NCBI RefSeq assembly: GCF_021117425.1
Contig: NZ_CP088298.1
Coordinates: 682,001-746,000, forward strand
Length of the DNA stretch: 64,000 bases
From: Brevibacterium zhoupengii
Lineage (GTDB): Bacteria > Actinomycetota > Actinomycetes > Actinomycetales > Brevibacteriaceae
Direction of reading: 5' to 3'
Shown here: positions 42,552 to 51,810 of the stretch, piece after piece
Numbering within the stretch: the first letter of the stretch is position 1
Layout of the letters: the number at the start of each line of letters is the position of its first letter
Position numbers and translations under genes: made by a program
Notes under the pieces: generated by a model
What the model saw: only the letters and a program-made list of their open reading frames with translations
Database searches by the model: none
Told to the model about the DNA's origin: nothing

Positions 42552-43733
42552 TCACTTCTCGGTGGTGCCGCTCAGCGCACCGAACAGGGTCAGCCCCATG
42601 CCCAGGGCCAGAAGGATCGCGGCGGCGATGAAGCTGCCGATGATGGTCTCGCTCAGGGCGATTGCCACAAGTGCGGGGCCGGCGATCTGGCCGAGGCTGT
42701 ACCAGGTCATCAGCTTCGCGGCCGCGGCAGAGATGCCCATCTGCGTGCCCACTCCGATGACCATCATGACCACCCCGATGAAGGTTCCGCCGAAGAGGAT
42801 TGCGGAGACGAAGAGCAGGATGGGGTTGGTGGAGAAGACGGCGAGGACGGCCCCACCGACCTGCAGCGAATAGCACAGGGCAAGTCCTCGGCGGGTGCCG
42901 ATGCGAGCAGCGACGTTCGACCAGATCAGAGGCGAGACCGCGGTCGCCGCGCCAGCGACGATCCAGGTCGATGCGGCTGCGCTCTCGCCGAAGACGGGCT
43001 CGGCCAGAACAACAAGGTAGGTGCCGATGATGATGTAGCCGGCACCCTGGAAGAAGTGGCCTGCGGTGAGGGAGGCCAAAGCGCGGCGTCGAGTCGGGGT
43101 GACGGGGGTGTCTGTTGGTTGCGCGTGTGGGGGAGTGGTCTGCGCGGGTTGGCTGTCTCCTTCATTGCGGGCAGGCAGTGGCCAGTTCCAGGCGATGAGA
43201 GTGAACACGGTGCTGATGACTGCGCAGACCAGCCAGAGTCCGCGCCAGTCGAGGACACTGCTGGCGGCAAGGACGATGGCCCCGGAGATGAGAATGCCGG
43301 TGCCCACACCGGCGTAGACGACGCCGGAGTCCAGGGGCCGGCGGGCCACGAACGGGATGTGCCCGGTGATGGAGACGAAGATGAGACCTGAGGCGACGCC
43401 CGCGAGAGTGCGCACCACACCCTGCCACGCGAGACTCTCGCTCACAGGCACGGCGAACAGGCACAGAGTGGAAGCGACGAGAGCGACCCTGTAGGTGACG
43501 CGGTCGGGGTCGACCCAGCCACGGGCAATGACCAAGCAGCCGAAGAAATATCCCACATAGTTCGCGGTCGCGATCCAGGCACCCGGTGTCGTGGACCAGT
43601 GCAGAGCGGCGACCATGAGGGGGAGGACAGGGGTGTAGAAGAACCGGCCCATACCCATGGCCAGAGCGAGTCCGAGCGTGCCGCGGAAGGCAGTGGGGTT
43701 CACGGCGTTGCCTGCACTGGGTCCCACGTTCAT
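42552..43733 (-). CDS. MFS transporter, YbfB/YjiJ family
   Basis: This 393-residue, twelve-span protein begins with the RGTLGLALAMGMGRFFYTPV segment that marks the YbfB/YjiJ group, followed by YVGYFFGCL. RBS AGGAGG sits directly before the ATG. The SDR gene lies 122 bases upstream on the same strand, so the two may be co-transcribed and the transporter may take up or release the compound oxidised there. Substrate unknown. Confidence 0.85.
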   Translation of the reverse strand: MNVGPSAGNAVNPTAFRGTLGLALAMGMGRFFYTPVLPLMVAALHWSTTPGAWIATANYVGYFFGCLVIARGWVDPDRVTYRVALVASTLCLFAVPVSESLAWQGVVRTLAGVASGLIFVSITGHIPFVARRPLDSGVVYAGVGTGILISGAIVLAASSVLDWRGLWLVCAVISTVFTLIAWNWPLPARNEGDSQPAQTTPPHAQPTDTPVTPTRRRALASLTAGHFFQGAGYIIIGTYLVVLAEPVFGESAAASTWIVAGAATAVSPLIWSNVAARIGTRRGLALCYSLQVGGAVLAVFSTNPILLFVSAILFGGTFIGVVMMVIGVGTQMGISAAAAKLMTWYSLGQIAGPALVAIALSETIIGSFIAAAILLALGMGLTLFGALSGTTEK

Positions 43734-43855
43734 GCCTCCTGTTCGCTCGTCCTCGGGAATGATGTCACGAAAACGGGGCGACCGCCTCGGTGAGGGTGGG
43801 AACGAGACGACACGGGTGCGCGTGGCTCAGGCGTTGACGGTGGAGACGTTGGGGT

Positions 43856-44656
43856 TTAGGAATCTACTCGCAGGTTATTGCCGGCAGTCTCTCCGCCGTC
43901 GATGGCGATCGATGATCCGTTGACGAACCGTGACTCATCACTTGCGAGGTAGAGCACCAGGCTGCTGATCTCGTCGACCTCAGCCGCACGACCGGCCGGG
44001 ACCTGTCCCAGGCCGCGCTTCAGACCAGCAGTCAGCGGTGTGGTCACCGACCCGGGGTGGATCGAATTCACCCGGATCCCGAATTCGCCCAAGTCCAGCG
44101 CGGAGGTCTTCGTCAGTCCCTGGACACCCCACTTGGCTGCCGAGTACGCGGCACGGTGCTTGAAACCGACGAGGCCCGCGATCGAGGAGATGTTGATGAT
44201 CGAGGCGGTCGGATTCTTCTTCAGTTCTTCGACCGCGGCTTTCATTCCGTAGAACGTGCCGGTGAGATCGATGTCGAGAGTCCGGTGCCAGTCCTCGAGC
44301 TCGGCGTCGATGACCGAACCGGGGGTGTAGATTCCGGCGTTGTTGATGAGCACATCCAGGTGGCCGAAGGTCTCGACTGTCGAAGCGACTGCCCCCTCCC
44401 AAGAGGCGAAGTTGGTGACGTCGAGGTGAGTGCTCGAGGCCGCAGTTCTGCCTTCGGCCTTATTGATGTCGTCGGCAAGGGCCTGCGCGGTTGAGTCCTG
44501 CAGGTCCCCGATGACGACGCTGGCGCCCTCTGCGGCAAGAGCGCGAGCGTGGGAGGCGCCCATGCCCTGAGCGGCCCCGGAGATGAGGGCAACTTTGCCG
44601 TAAGCGCGGCCGGTGCGAGTTGTGTTTCCAATGTCTGTGGCGGTCGAATCAGTCAT
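43856..44656 (-). CDS. SDR family NAD(P)-dependent alcohol/ketone dehydrogenase
   Basis: This 266-residue classical short-chain dehydrogenase has cofactor motif GAAQGMGASHA (28-38), NNAGIYTPG, catalytic Ser in INISSIAG and the YSAAK pair (Tyr and Lys). The C-terminus follows IDGGETAGN. The pattern is close to hydroxysteroid-type or cyclic-alcohol dehydrogenases. Divergent from the IclR gene with a 103-base spacer, so probably under its control. Likely step: oxidation of a ring hydroxyl to a ketone for the flavoprotein dehydrogenases nearby. Confidence 0.9.
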   Translation of the reverse strand: MTDSTATDIGNTTRTGRAYGKVALISGAAQGMGASHARALAAEGASVVIGDLQDSTAQALADDINKAEGRTAASSTHLDVTNFASWEGAVASTVETFGHLDVLINNAGIYTPGSVIDAELEDWHRTLDIDLTGTFYGMKAAVEELKKNPTASIINISSIAGLVGFKHRAAYSAAKWGVQGLTKTSALDLGEFGIRVNSIHPGSVTTPLTAGLKRGLGQVPAGRAAEVDEISSLVLYLASDESRFVNGSSIAIDGGETAGNNLRVDS

Positions 44657-44702
44657 GCCTTCAGGCTAGATCTGGCAAAACCGGCTGTGACGGGATTGTT
44701 TC

Positions 44703-44715
44703 GTTCAATGGATCA
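44703..44715. promoter_or_regulatory. Candidate IclR operator, copy 1
   Basis: GTTCAATGGATCA sits in the spacer between the divergent SDR and IclR genes and is repeated identically at 45583-45595 in front of the flavoprotein operon. Both copies are also preceded by GTT and a pyrimidine pair. The shared position next to an IclR gene makes it the best operator candidate. Confidence 0.5.
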
Positions 44716-44759
44716 GAGTGCGGAGTCATGACTATCCTGTTCCTAACAGGGAGGTATCT

Positions 44760-45545
44760 ATGGCGAACTCGCCCTCCGGTGAATCGGTTATCCATCGTGC
44801 GATCAGAATTCTGTCGGTATTCGGGCCCCACACGCAGAGCCGGGGCCTGCGCGAGATCGCGCGTGAAACCGAACTGCCGGTGAGCACGGTCCATCGGATT
44901 CTCAATGAGCTCGAAGCCGAGGGGGTGGTGATCCGTGATCTCAACGGCAAATGGATGCACGGGCATAGGCTCTGGGAGATCGCCTCCCGCGGAGCCGAAG
45001 CCTCCGACCTGCGGAAGGCTGCCCTCCCGCCGATGGAGGACCTCGTTCAGGCTCTTCACGTCCACATCTCACTGTCGGTACTCGATGGCACCGATGCACT
45101 CTACGTGGAACGACTGGCACCCGATGAGTTTGTCGTCAACATCACCGAGGTGGCTGGCCGGCTCCCGGCCCACGCCTGCTCGGCTGGTCTGACGCTCACC
45201 GCCTTCGGCTCTGTTGAACAGCAGGAACTGATGCTGCGTCGACGCCTGGACAAGCTGACAGATCAGACGATCGTCGAGCCGCACGAGCTGCGCCGAGTCT
45301 TTGCACGCATCAGGCACGAGGGCTATGCGGCGATGGAAGGCATCATCGTGCCCGAATCCAGTGGTGTCTCCGTGCCCGTCTACGGCGACCACGGGACGGT
45401 GATCGCCGCACTCACCGTGATCAGACCACGCGGCGAGGAAGACCTCAACGTGGTTGTGCCCCAGCTGCGGTTCGCATCGCGTGCGACCAGCCGGCGCCTG
45501 GGAGTGCGGTTGGAGGCTCCCCGCGTGCGGCGGTTAATGGACTGA
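44760..45545 (+). CDS. IclR family transcriptional regulator
   Basis: This 261-residue protein has an N-terminal winged helix (about 8-65; LREIARETELPVSTVHRIL is the recognition helix region) and the IclR effector domain (about 85-255), with the usual ARG-like HACSAGLTLTAF and MEGIIVPESSGVSVPV segments. The ATG at 44760 has GGGAGG upstream; an earlier in-frame ATG lacks one. Divergent from the SDR gene and 119 bases before the first flavoprotein gene, it is probably the activator or repressor of both. Confidence 0.92.
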   Translation: MANSPSGESVIHRAIRILSVFGPHTQSRGLREIARETELPVSTVHRILNELEAEGVVIRDLNGKWMHGHRLWEIASRGAEASDLRKAALPPMEDLVQALHVHISLSVLDGTDALYVERLAPDEFVVNITEVAGRLPAHACSAGLTLTAFGSVEQQELMLRRRLDKLTDQTIVEPHELRRVFARIRHEGYAAMEGIIVPESSGVSVPVYGDHGTVIAALTVIRPRGEEDLNVVVPQLRFASRATSRRLGVRLEAPRVRRLMD

Positions 45546-45560
45546 GCATGTGACTGTCCC

Positions 45561-45572
45561 GTTCAGCTGAAC
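45561..45572. promoter_or_regulatory. Perfect palindrome GTTCAGCTGAAC before the flavoprotein operon
   Basis: A 12-base perfect palindrome lies 10 bases before the second copy of the GTTCAATGGATCA repeat and about 90 bases upstream of the first flavoprotein start. It may be a second regulator site; it is not seen in front of the SDR gene. Confidence 0.35.
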
Positions 45573-45582
45573 ATTCCGTTCT

Positions 45583-45595
45583 GTTCAATGGATCA
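45583..45595. promoter_or_regulatory. Candidate IclR operator, copy 2
   Basis: Identical to the 13-base element at 44703-44715 (GTTCAATGGATCA), on the same strand, about 70 bases before the first flavoprotein gene of the plus-strand operon. Confidence 0.5.
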
Positions 45596-45664
45596 TCTAC
45601 TCCCGGTCGCCTGTGACGTGGGCAACTCTGGGTGATGTCCACATCAGAGAGGAGTGGAGGCTGA

Positions 45665-47356
45665 ATGAGATACCTCAACCACGCAAACGCAGAGGCAGCC
45701 CAAAGCCGCAATTTCGACGTCGTCATTGTCGGTTCGGGTGCCAGCTCATTGACCGCAGCGGCAACGGCCGCAGATGCAGGTCTCAGTGTCATCGTCTTGG
45801 AGAAGTCCGAACTGCTCGGCGGCACCTCGGCAGTATCCGGGGGCATGCTCTGGATCGTTGACAACGACTTCGCCCGCGAGGCCGGCATGAACGACTCCCG
45901 GGGCGAGGGACGCATCTATGCCGATGCCGTCGCCCGTGGCAGGGGACGCCCCGAGCTCCTCGACGCAGCACTTGACCACGGCGTCGACATGCTCCGCTTC
46001 GTTGTTGCGGAGCTGGGACTGAAGTTCCTGTTCCTTGATGACTTCCCTGACTATCGACAGGATCTGCCCGGTGCTGCAAAGGGCGGGCGAACGATCGAAC
46101 CGGACCTGTACAACGCCCGTGCAGATCTGGGCACACTCTTCGACCACATCAGAACCGATGGTCGACTGCCGTTCAGCATGCAGGAATACGAACGCTGGGG
46201 TGCCTTCACCCGTTTCCCCTGGCAGGAGCTCCAGGAACGCAAGGACCAGGGGTACGCGGCCAAGGGCCACGCTCTGGTCTCCATGCTCGTCGCTGCGTGC
46301 GTGTCTCGAGGCGTCGTCTTCGCCGTTGAGGCTCGTGTTGAACGATTGACGACGGACAACGGGAGGATCACCGGCATCGTCCTCGACGACGGTGCCGCCT
46401 TCAACGCCGGCACCGGAGTCATGCTGGGCACCGGAGGCTTCGAATGGGATCACGAACTCGCCGATTCTCTCCTGGCCTCACGCCTGTACACGAAGTGCTC
46501 CCCACCGACGAACACCGGTGATGGGCTGAAGATGGCCCAACGCATCGGCGCCACCATTCGCGGCACCCGCGAAGCCTGGTGGGCACCGATGTCAGTGACC
46601 GGGGGCCTGCGCGATGGCCAGCCCATCGGTACGCTGCTGCGCTTCGAACGACAGGGCCCCGGGTCGATCATGATCAACAGGCACGGCGAACGCTTCGCCA
46701 ACGAATCACAGAACTACAACGACCTGGCCCGGGCTCTTCACTCGTGGGATTCGGCAAGCAACCAGACGTTGAACACCCCTGCCCATGTTGTCTTCGACCA
46801 GTCCTACCTCAAGCGCTACGGCATCCTGGAACATCGCGCCGGGCAGCCGCTGCCGGACTACCTCATCGCCGGCGACAGTCTGGAAGAACTCGCCCAGAAG
46901 ATCGACGTACCGGCCGAGAACCTCACGGCCACCATTGAACGATTCAATCCGATGGCCGAACGCGGCATCGACGAGGACTTCGGCCGCGGCGAATCCGCCT
47001 ACGACCGCTACTGGGGTGATGACGACAATCCGTGGCCGAACCCATCGCTGGCACCCCTGCAGCACGGCCCGTACTACGCCATGGAAGTCGTCAACGGGGC
47101 ATTCGGCACCTGCGGAGGTGTGGCCACCGACGGCAACGGTCAGGTCCTCGACCCCGACCACCTGCCGATCCCAGGACTGTTCGCAGCAGGCAATGTCACC
47201 GAGTCGCCCTACGCAGCCGGCTATCCCGGAGCCGGCGCCACCCTCGGACCGTTGATGACGATGGCCTACCTGGCGGGTCGAACGATGACCGGCCAGAGTG
47301 CAGAATTCTCCGTTGCGGACCGAGCCCCCGCCTCGGCGGCGGTGGTCGACGCATGA
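45665..47356 (+). CDS. KstD/fumarate-reductase-type FAD dehydrogenase (paralogue 1)
   Basis: This 563-residue flavoprotein has FAD motif VVIVGSGASSLTAAAT (19-34), LEKSELLGGTSAVSGG (the conserved pyrophosphate-contact stretch), the substrate-domain GTLLRF and ERFANES region, and a C-terminal GPYYAMEVVNG (near 468) plus AGNVTESPYAAGYPGAG. The Tyr in GPYYA corresponds to a catalytic Tyr of 3-ketosteroid delta1-dehydrogenases, implying removal of two hydrogens next to a ketone. RBS GGAGG precedes the ATG. Its stop overlaps the Dabb gene (ATGA). Substrate is probably a cyclic ketone; unproven. Confidence 0.88.
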   Translation: MRYLNHANAEAAQSRNFDVVIVGSGASSLTAAATAADAGLSVIVLEKSELLGGTSAVSGGMLWIVDNDFAREAGMNDSRGEGRIYADAVARGRGRPELLDAALDHGVDMLRFVVAELGLKFLFLDDFPDYRQDLPGAAKGGRTIEPDLYNARADLGTLFDHIRTDGRLPFSMQEYERWGAFTRFPWQELQERKDQGYAAKGHALVSMLVAACVSRGVVFAVEARVERLTTDNGRITGIVLDDGAAFNAGTGVMLGTGGFEWDHELADSLLASRLYTKCSPPTNTGDGLKMAQRIGATIRGTREAWWAPMSVTGGLRDGQPIGTLLRFERQGPGSIMINRHGERFANESQNYNDLARALHSWDSASNQTLNTPAHVVFDQSYLKRYGILEHRAGQPLPDYLIAGDSLEELAQKIDVPAENLTATIERFNPMAERGIDEDFGRGESAYDRYWGDDDNPWPNPSLAPLQHGPYYAMEVVNGAFGTCGGVATDGNGQVLDPDHLPIPGLFAAGNVTESPYAAGYPGAGATLGPLMTMAYLAGRTMTGQSAEFSVADRAPASAAVVDA

Positions 47357-47643
47357 TCCGCCACATCGTCATGTTCCGCTGGAAGCCTTCGTTCACCGAT
47401 GATGTCCGTCGTCAATGGACGGCAGGACTCGACGGGCTGCAAGAGCAGATACCCGGTCTGCTCAATCTCGTCCACGGCCCCGACGTTCTGCACACGGACA
47501 AATCCTGGGACCACGTCATCATCGCGGATTTCTCCACACCCGAAGACATCGAAGTCTACAATTCTCACCCTGCGCACGAAGCCATCAAGCCATTCTCTCT
47601 GCCCAATGTTGAGCAGCTGGCCTATGTGGACTTCGAGCTCTGA
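47353..47643 (+). CDS. Dabb (stress-responsive A/B barrel) family protein
   Basis: This 96-residue protein begins IRHIVMFRWK and contains DHVIIADFSTPEDIEVYNSHPAHEAI, the Dabb ferredoxin-like fold pattern. Dabb proteins form dimeric barrels; some, such as plant olivetolic acid cyclase, act on aromatic or polyketide substrates, and others are of unknown function. Translation is coupled to the flavoprotein gene by a 4-base overlap. Here it may act on an intermediate of the same pathway. Confidence 0.88.
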   Translation: MIRHIVMFRWKPSFTDDVRRQWTAGLDGLQEQIPGLLNLVHGPDVLHTDKSWDHVIIADFSTPEDIEVYNSHPAHEAIKPFSLPNVEQLAYVDFEL

Positions 47644-47662
47644 TGCCGAAAGGCGACACCTC

Positions 47663-49087
47663 ATGACACACGCGATATCTCAGCCCGCGCCCACAGGCGT
47701 CCAAGCACGCAAAACTCCGCGCAAAGCGGCGCTCGCCGCCTTCATGGGATCGACCATGGAGTACTACGACTTCTTCATCTACGGCACCGCGGCAGCTTTG
47801 GTGTTTCCGAAGCTCTTCTTCCCCGAAGGCGACCCTGCACTGGCAACGGTGGCCGCATTCGCCACCTTCGGAGTCGCCTACGTGGCGCGTCCGCTCGGCG
47901 GCCTCGTTCTGGGACACTTCGGGGACCGCATCGGTCGTCGCAATGTCCTGCTCGTTGTCCTGCTGATCATGGGACTGGCCTCATTGGGCGTCGGCTTCCT
48001 GCCGACCTACAGTTCAGTGGGTGTGCTTGCACCGATCCTGCTCGTCGTTTGCCGACTGGCCCAAGGGTTCTCCGCTGGTGCCGAATCCTCGGGAGCCTCA
48101 TCACTAACCATCGAGCACTCACCCGAGAACAAGAGAGGCTTCTTCACCTCCTTCGTCATGACCGGTTACGCCGCCGGCATGGTGCTGTCCACACTGGTCT
48201 TCATTCCCATCACCGCGCTGCCCGAAGACGCAATGCTGTCCTGGGGCTGGCGGATACCGTTCTACCTGTCCGCCGTCGTGCTGGTCATCGCATTCTGGAT
48301 CCGTCGTCGGCTCGACGAGACCCCGGAGTTCGAACAGAAACAGGCCGAAGGTGCCGTCAAGAAGCTGCCGGCCAAGGACGTGCTGCGCTACCAGGGCCCC
48401 GATGTTCTGCGAGTCCTGGGCATGTCGATCTTCTCGGTGATGCAGACCCTCTTCAGCGTCTATGGACTCTCCTACGCCTCGAACACGGGCAAATTTGAGC
48501 AGCCGCAGATCCTGGCGGTCAACGCCGTCGCCATCGGACTGTCCATGCTGATGATGCCGATCGCCGGTGCCCTCAGCGACCGGTGGGGACGCAAACCGCT
48601 CATGCTCACATCCTTCGTCGGCTGTTCCATCGCCTTCTTCTTCTACTTCATGGCGCTGAGCACCGGCAATATCTGGCTGGTCGCCGCCGCCTCCATCGCG
48701 TTCATGACCGTGCTGTACTCCGGGTTCAACGGAATCTGGACCTCGTACTTCGGTGAACTCTTCGCGACGCCCGTGCGCTACACGGGCATGGCCATGGGAA
48801 ACCAGCTCGGACTCGTCGTCGCCGGATTCGGCCCCACCATCGCCGGAGTGCTCATGGCCGATGGTGATCACGGCTGGATTCCGGTCGCCGTCTTCGGTGC
48901 GATCTGCTCCGCGATCGCCATCCTCGCCTGCCTGACAGCCAGGGAGACGGCCCATACTCCGGTCGCCCGCCTCGGCGAACCCTATCTGCGGGCGACGGGC
49001 GAATGGGACAAGGAACCATCGGCCGGCCAAGCGACTGCCACCGTGTCGAAGGATGCGCAGAATTCTTCGGCCCCGGGTCGGCACTAG
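47663..49087 (+). CDS. MHS family (metabolite:H+ symporter) MFS transporter
   Basis: This 474-residue, twelve-span protein has the MHS hallmarks STMEYYDFFIYGTAAALVF at span 1, DRIGRRNVLL in the loop between spans 2 and 3, and GFSAGAESSGASSLTIEHSP. Members carry shikimate, alpha-ketoglutarate, proline or aromatic acids with protons. The ATG at 47663 has AAAGG upstream; the frame is open earlier but reads antisense-like sequence inside the Dabb gene. It lies between two flavoprotein genes, so it probably imports the compound they oxidise. Confidence 0.9.
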   Translation: MTHAISQPAPTGVQARKTPRKAALAAFMGSTMEYYDFFIYGTAAALVFPKLFFPEGDPALATVAAFATFGVAYVARPLGGLVLGHFGDRIGRRNVLLVVLLIMGLASLGVGFLPTYSSVGVLAPILLVVCRLAQGFSAGAESSGASSLTIEHSPENKRGFFTSFVMTGYAAGMVLSTLVFIPITALPEDAMLSWGWRIPFYLSAVVLVIAFWIRRRLDETPEFEQKQAEGAVKKLPAKDVLRYQGPDVLRVLGMSIFSVMQTLFSVYGLSYASNTGKFEQPQILAVNAVAIGLSMLMMPIAGALSDRWGRKPLMLTSFVGCSIAFFFYFMALSTGNIWLVAAASIAFMTVLYSGFNGIWTSYFGELFATPVRYTGMAMGNQLGLVVAGFGPTIAGVLMADGDHGWIPVAVFGAICSAIAILACLTARETAHTPVARLGEPYLRATGEWDKEPSAGQATATVSKDAQNSSAPGRH

Positions 49088-49144
49088 CCACCGAATACCG
49101 AACACACAACGCCACCAGAACCACAGAAAAGGAGAGTCCCCTCA

Positions 49145-50911
49145 ATGACTTCCACCCCACGCTACAACCTCAACTCCGGCGCCGACGCGGTCTGCGACGT
49201 CCTCGTCGTCGGTTCCGGGGCATCCGGACTGGCCACCGCGATCACCGCAGCCCACCAGGGACTGAACGTGATCGTCGCCGAACAGAACCGCTACATCGGC
49301 GGCACCACGGCCATCTCAGCAGGCTGGGCGTGGGTGCCGGGTAACCCCAAGGGTGCTGAGAAATCCGAAGACACGAGAGCCGAAGCCGAGGCCTACCTCC
49401 GGGCGCTTGCTCCAGACACCTACGATGAAGCCGGAGTCACTGCGTTCCTCGACACGGTTCCCGAAGCCATCACGTTCTTCGAAGAGAACACCGACGTCAA
49501 CTTCGTCTACCCCGACAAGGCACCGGACTACCAGATGGATCTGCCCGGAGCGCGAATCGGCGGGCGAGCACTGCTGCCCGACGATGCCGACGTGCGGATG
49601 CTCGGGGAACGACGAAAGGAACTCCAGCCCTACCTGTCCTCTTACACTGTGTTCGGCTACATGCCCCAGGTGGGCCCGGACCTCAATGAGTTCTTCCACG
49701 CGAACCAGTCACTGAAGTCCTTTACATACGTGGCACGGAAACTGCTGAAGACCTGGGCCGACAAGGCAGTCTCCCAGCAGCCGCTGAAGCGCACCAACGG
49801 CTCAGCACTGATCACGCGAATGGCTGCATCGGCCTTGAAGCTGGGAGTGCGGATCTGGACCTCGAGCCCAGTCGAGCAACTGATCCGCGAGGACGGACAA
49901 GTCACCGGTGCGGTGCTGTCGGGCAAGCACGCCGGCAACATTCGCGCTCGCCTGGGCGTGGTGCTGGCCGGCGGTGGCTTCACCGGCAACGAGGAATTGC
50001 GGACGAAGTATTTCCCCCACGATCCGCATGGTGACAACCACTTCACTCCCACGCAGGGTCACAACGGCACCTCCGCCGAGATGGCCATCGACGCAGGCGG
50101 CTACATCAACAATGACGTCTTCACACCAGGCTCGTGGGCACCGGTGACCGTGTTCAAACATCTTGATGGACGGCAGCGCCTGTTCCCGCACCTGCGCCAG
50201 ATCGGGCTGCCGGGAATGATCACCGTCGACCCGGAAGGTCAGCGCTTCGGCAACGAAGCCCTGAGCTACCACGACTTCGGCCGCGCCATGCTCGAACACG
50301 AGAAGGGAGCCCGCCATACCTTCGGCTGGGTCATCGCCGACGCCAAGTGCATGCACAAATACGGCATCGGCTACGCCAAACCATGGCCGATCCCGCGCAA
50401 GTACTTCTACGACACCGGATACCTGGTCAAGGCCGAGAGCCTGGCCGAACTCGCGGAGAAGATTGACGTGCCGCAGGAGAACCTGGCCAATACAGTCCAG
50501 ACCTTCAATTCGGGAGCGGAGAATGGCGAGGACCACGAGTTCGGACGCGGATCGACCGCATACAATCATTTCCGCGGCGACCCCGAGCACAAGCCCAATC
50601 CGAACCTGGCACCGCTGGACAAAGGTCCGTACTACGCGGCGAAGGTCCAGATGGGCGACCTCGGATCCTTCGCAGGACTCCAGACCGACGAGCACTCAGG
50701 AGTCGTGCGCAAGGACGGTTCGACAATCCCCGGCCTCTACTCGGTCGGAGCCTCAGCCGTCTCGATCTTCGGCGGCGGGTACCCCGGATATGGCTCGCAC
50801 ATCGGACCCGCACTGGTCTTCGGATACCGGATGGGCCGCGATATCGCCGAGGTTGCCGCGACGACGGGCAACCTTGAGACAGTGACGCGGGCACAACAGG
50901 TTCGTGCGTGA
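49145..50911 (+). CDS. KstD/fumarate-reductase-type FAD dehydrogenase (paralogue 2)
   Basis: This 588-residue protein has an FAD motif LVVGSGASGLATAITAAHQG (20-39), GGTTAISAGWAWVPGNP, an internal substrate domain ending FGNEALSYHDFGRA, then GPYYAAKVQMGDLGSFAG (near 493) and GGGYPGYGSHIGPALVFGYRMG. RBS AAGGAGA seven bases before the ATG. Its stop overlaps the GTG start of the SDR gene, so flavoprotein and ketone-forming dehydrogenase are translated together. Function as for the other paralogues: dehydrogenation of a ring ketone or related acid, with exact substrate unknown. Confidence 0.88.
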   Translation: MTSTPRYNLNSGADAVCDVLVVGSGASGLATAITAAHQGLNVIVAEQNRYIGGTTAISAGWAWVPGNPKGAEKSEDTRAEAEAYLRALAPDTYDEAGVTAFLDTVPEAITFFEENTDVNFVYPDKAPDYQMDLPGARIGGRALLPDDADVRMLGERRKELQPYLSSYTVFGYMPQVGPDLNEFFHANQSLKSFTYVARKLLKTWADKAVSQQPLKRTNGSALITRMAASALKLGVRIWTSSPVEQLIREDGQVTGAVLSGKHAGNIRARLGVVLAGGGFTGNEELRTKYFPHDPHGDNHFTPTQGHNGTSAEMAIDAGGYINNDVFTPGSWAPVTVFKHLDGRQRLFPHLRQIGLPGMITVDPEGQRFGNEALSYHDFGRAMLEHEKGARHTFGWVIADAKCMHKYGIGYAKPWPIPRKYFYDTGYLVKAESLAELAEKIDVPQENLANTVQTFNSGAENGEDHEFGRGSTAYNHFRGDPEHKPNPNLAPLDKGPYYAAKVQMGDLGSFAGLQTDEHSGVVRKDGSTIPGLYSVGASAVSIFGGGYPGYGSHIGPALVFGYRMGRDIAEVAATTGNLETVTRAQQVRA

Positions 50912-51669
50912 CGGGGCGTCTGGCGTTGCCGTTCTCCGATGCCACTGCCGTCGTCACCGGCGCGGCATCGGGGATCGGTGCCGCCATCGCTGAGATGTTG
51001 GCGCGACGTGGGGCTCGGGTGGTGATCGGCGACATCTCCGAGATTGCGCAGGAATTCGCCGACTCCGTGGCTGCCGAAGGCCTCGATGTCATTGCGCAGC
51101 GCACGGACACTACTGACGAGGAGCAGGTCGCTGCGTTGGTGAGAACCGCCGTCGACGAATACGGCGGACTCGACATCTTCGTGGCCAACGCTGGTGTCTC
51201 GGAACCCAAGGCGCCGATCGACGAGCTCGATGTCATGCGTTGGAAGCAGGTGATCGACATCAACCTGACCGGCACCGCGCTGAGCTTCAAACACGCGTTG
51301 CGCCAGATGCGAGCCGCCGGTTCCGGATCGATCGTCGCAGTGTCCTCGATCCTCGGGTTGGTCGGGCAAGATCGGTCGACGTCTTATTCCGCGTCCAAGG
51401 CGGCCCTAGTCAACCTGGTCCGTTCGACCGGCCTCACCTATGCCGATCAGGGGATCCGGGTCAACGCAGTCGCACCCGGCTACGTTGATACTCCCCTTGT
51501 GGCGAGCCTCGACGAGCGTGTCCGAGACACGATGGTCGAGAAGATGCCTATAGGCAGGTTGGGGACGCCGGAGGAGGTCGCGGAAGTCGTGTGTTTCCTC
51601 GCCTCGGATGCGGCCTCCTTTGTCACCGGTGCCACCTGGTCAGTTGATGGTGGGTACGTGGCGCAGTGA
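50908..51669 (+). CDS. SDR family oxidoreductase, second copy
   Basis: This 253-residue classical SDR has VVTGAASGIGAAIA (14-27), VANAGVSEPK, catalytic Ser in AVSSILGLVG, and YSASK (Tyr and Lys). It ends VDGGYVAQ. The start is GTG at 50908, coupled to the flavoprotein by a GTGA overlap. Probably oxidises a ring hydroxyl to the ketone that the co-translated flavoprotein then desaturates. Confidence 0.9.
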   Translation: MTGRLALPFSDATAVVTGAASGIGAAIAEMLARRGARVVIGDISEIAQEFADSVAAEGLDVIAQRTDTTDEEQVAALVRTAVDEYGGLDIFVANAGVSEPKAPIDELDVMRWKQVIDINLTGTALSFKHALRQMRAAGSGSIVAVSSILGLVGQDRSTSYSASKAALVNLVRSTGLTYADQGIRVNAVAPGYVDTPLVASLDERVRDTMVEKMPIGRLGTPEEVAEVVCFLASDAASFVTGATWSVDGGYVAQ

Positions 51670-51720
51670 ACCGCCTCGGCGGGATGGCATGACAGGGATC
51701 GGGCTGCGGAACTGCATGGC

Positions 51721-51735
51721 TGCCTCGGTGAGGCA
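51721..51735. terminator. Small hairpin between convergent catabolic operons
   Basis: TGCCTC (51721-51726) and GAGGCA (51730-51735) pair across a three-base loop in the 141-base gap between the convergent SDR and flavoprotein genes. The stem is short and there is no T-run; position alone supports a terminator. Confidence 0.25.
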
Positions 51736-51810
51736 AAGACACAATGGACGGGTGCGCGATATTCCTCAGGATGCGTGGGCACTCGTCCCACCTTCAGCCG
51801 CGGCAGATGG

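Noticed and set aside
42270-43391. A 373-codon plus-strand frame opposite the YbfB-type transporter gene
   Set aside because: The translated product is Gly/Asp/Glu-rich low-complexity sequence; the opposite strand encodes an obvious twelve-span transporter with a good ribosome site.
47399-47662. An N-terminal extension of the MHS transporter upstream of 47663
   Set aside because: The extra 88 residues overlap the Dabb gene in another frame and are Ser/Pro/Thr-rich without family similarity; a ribosome site precedes the ATG at 47663.
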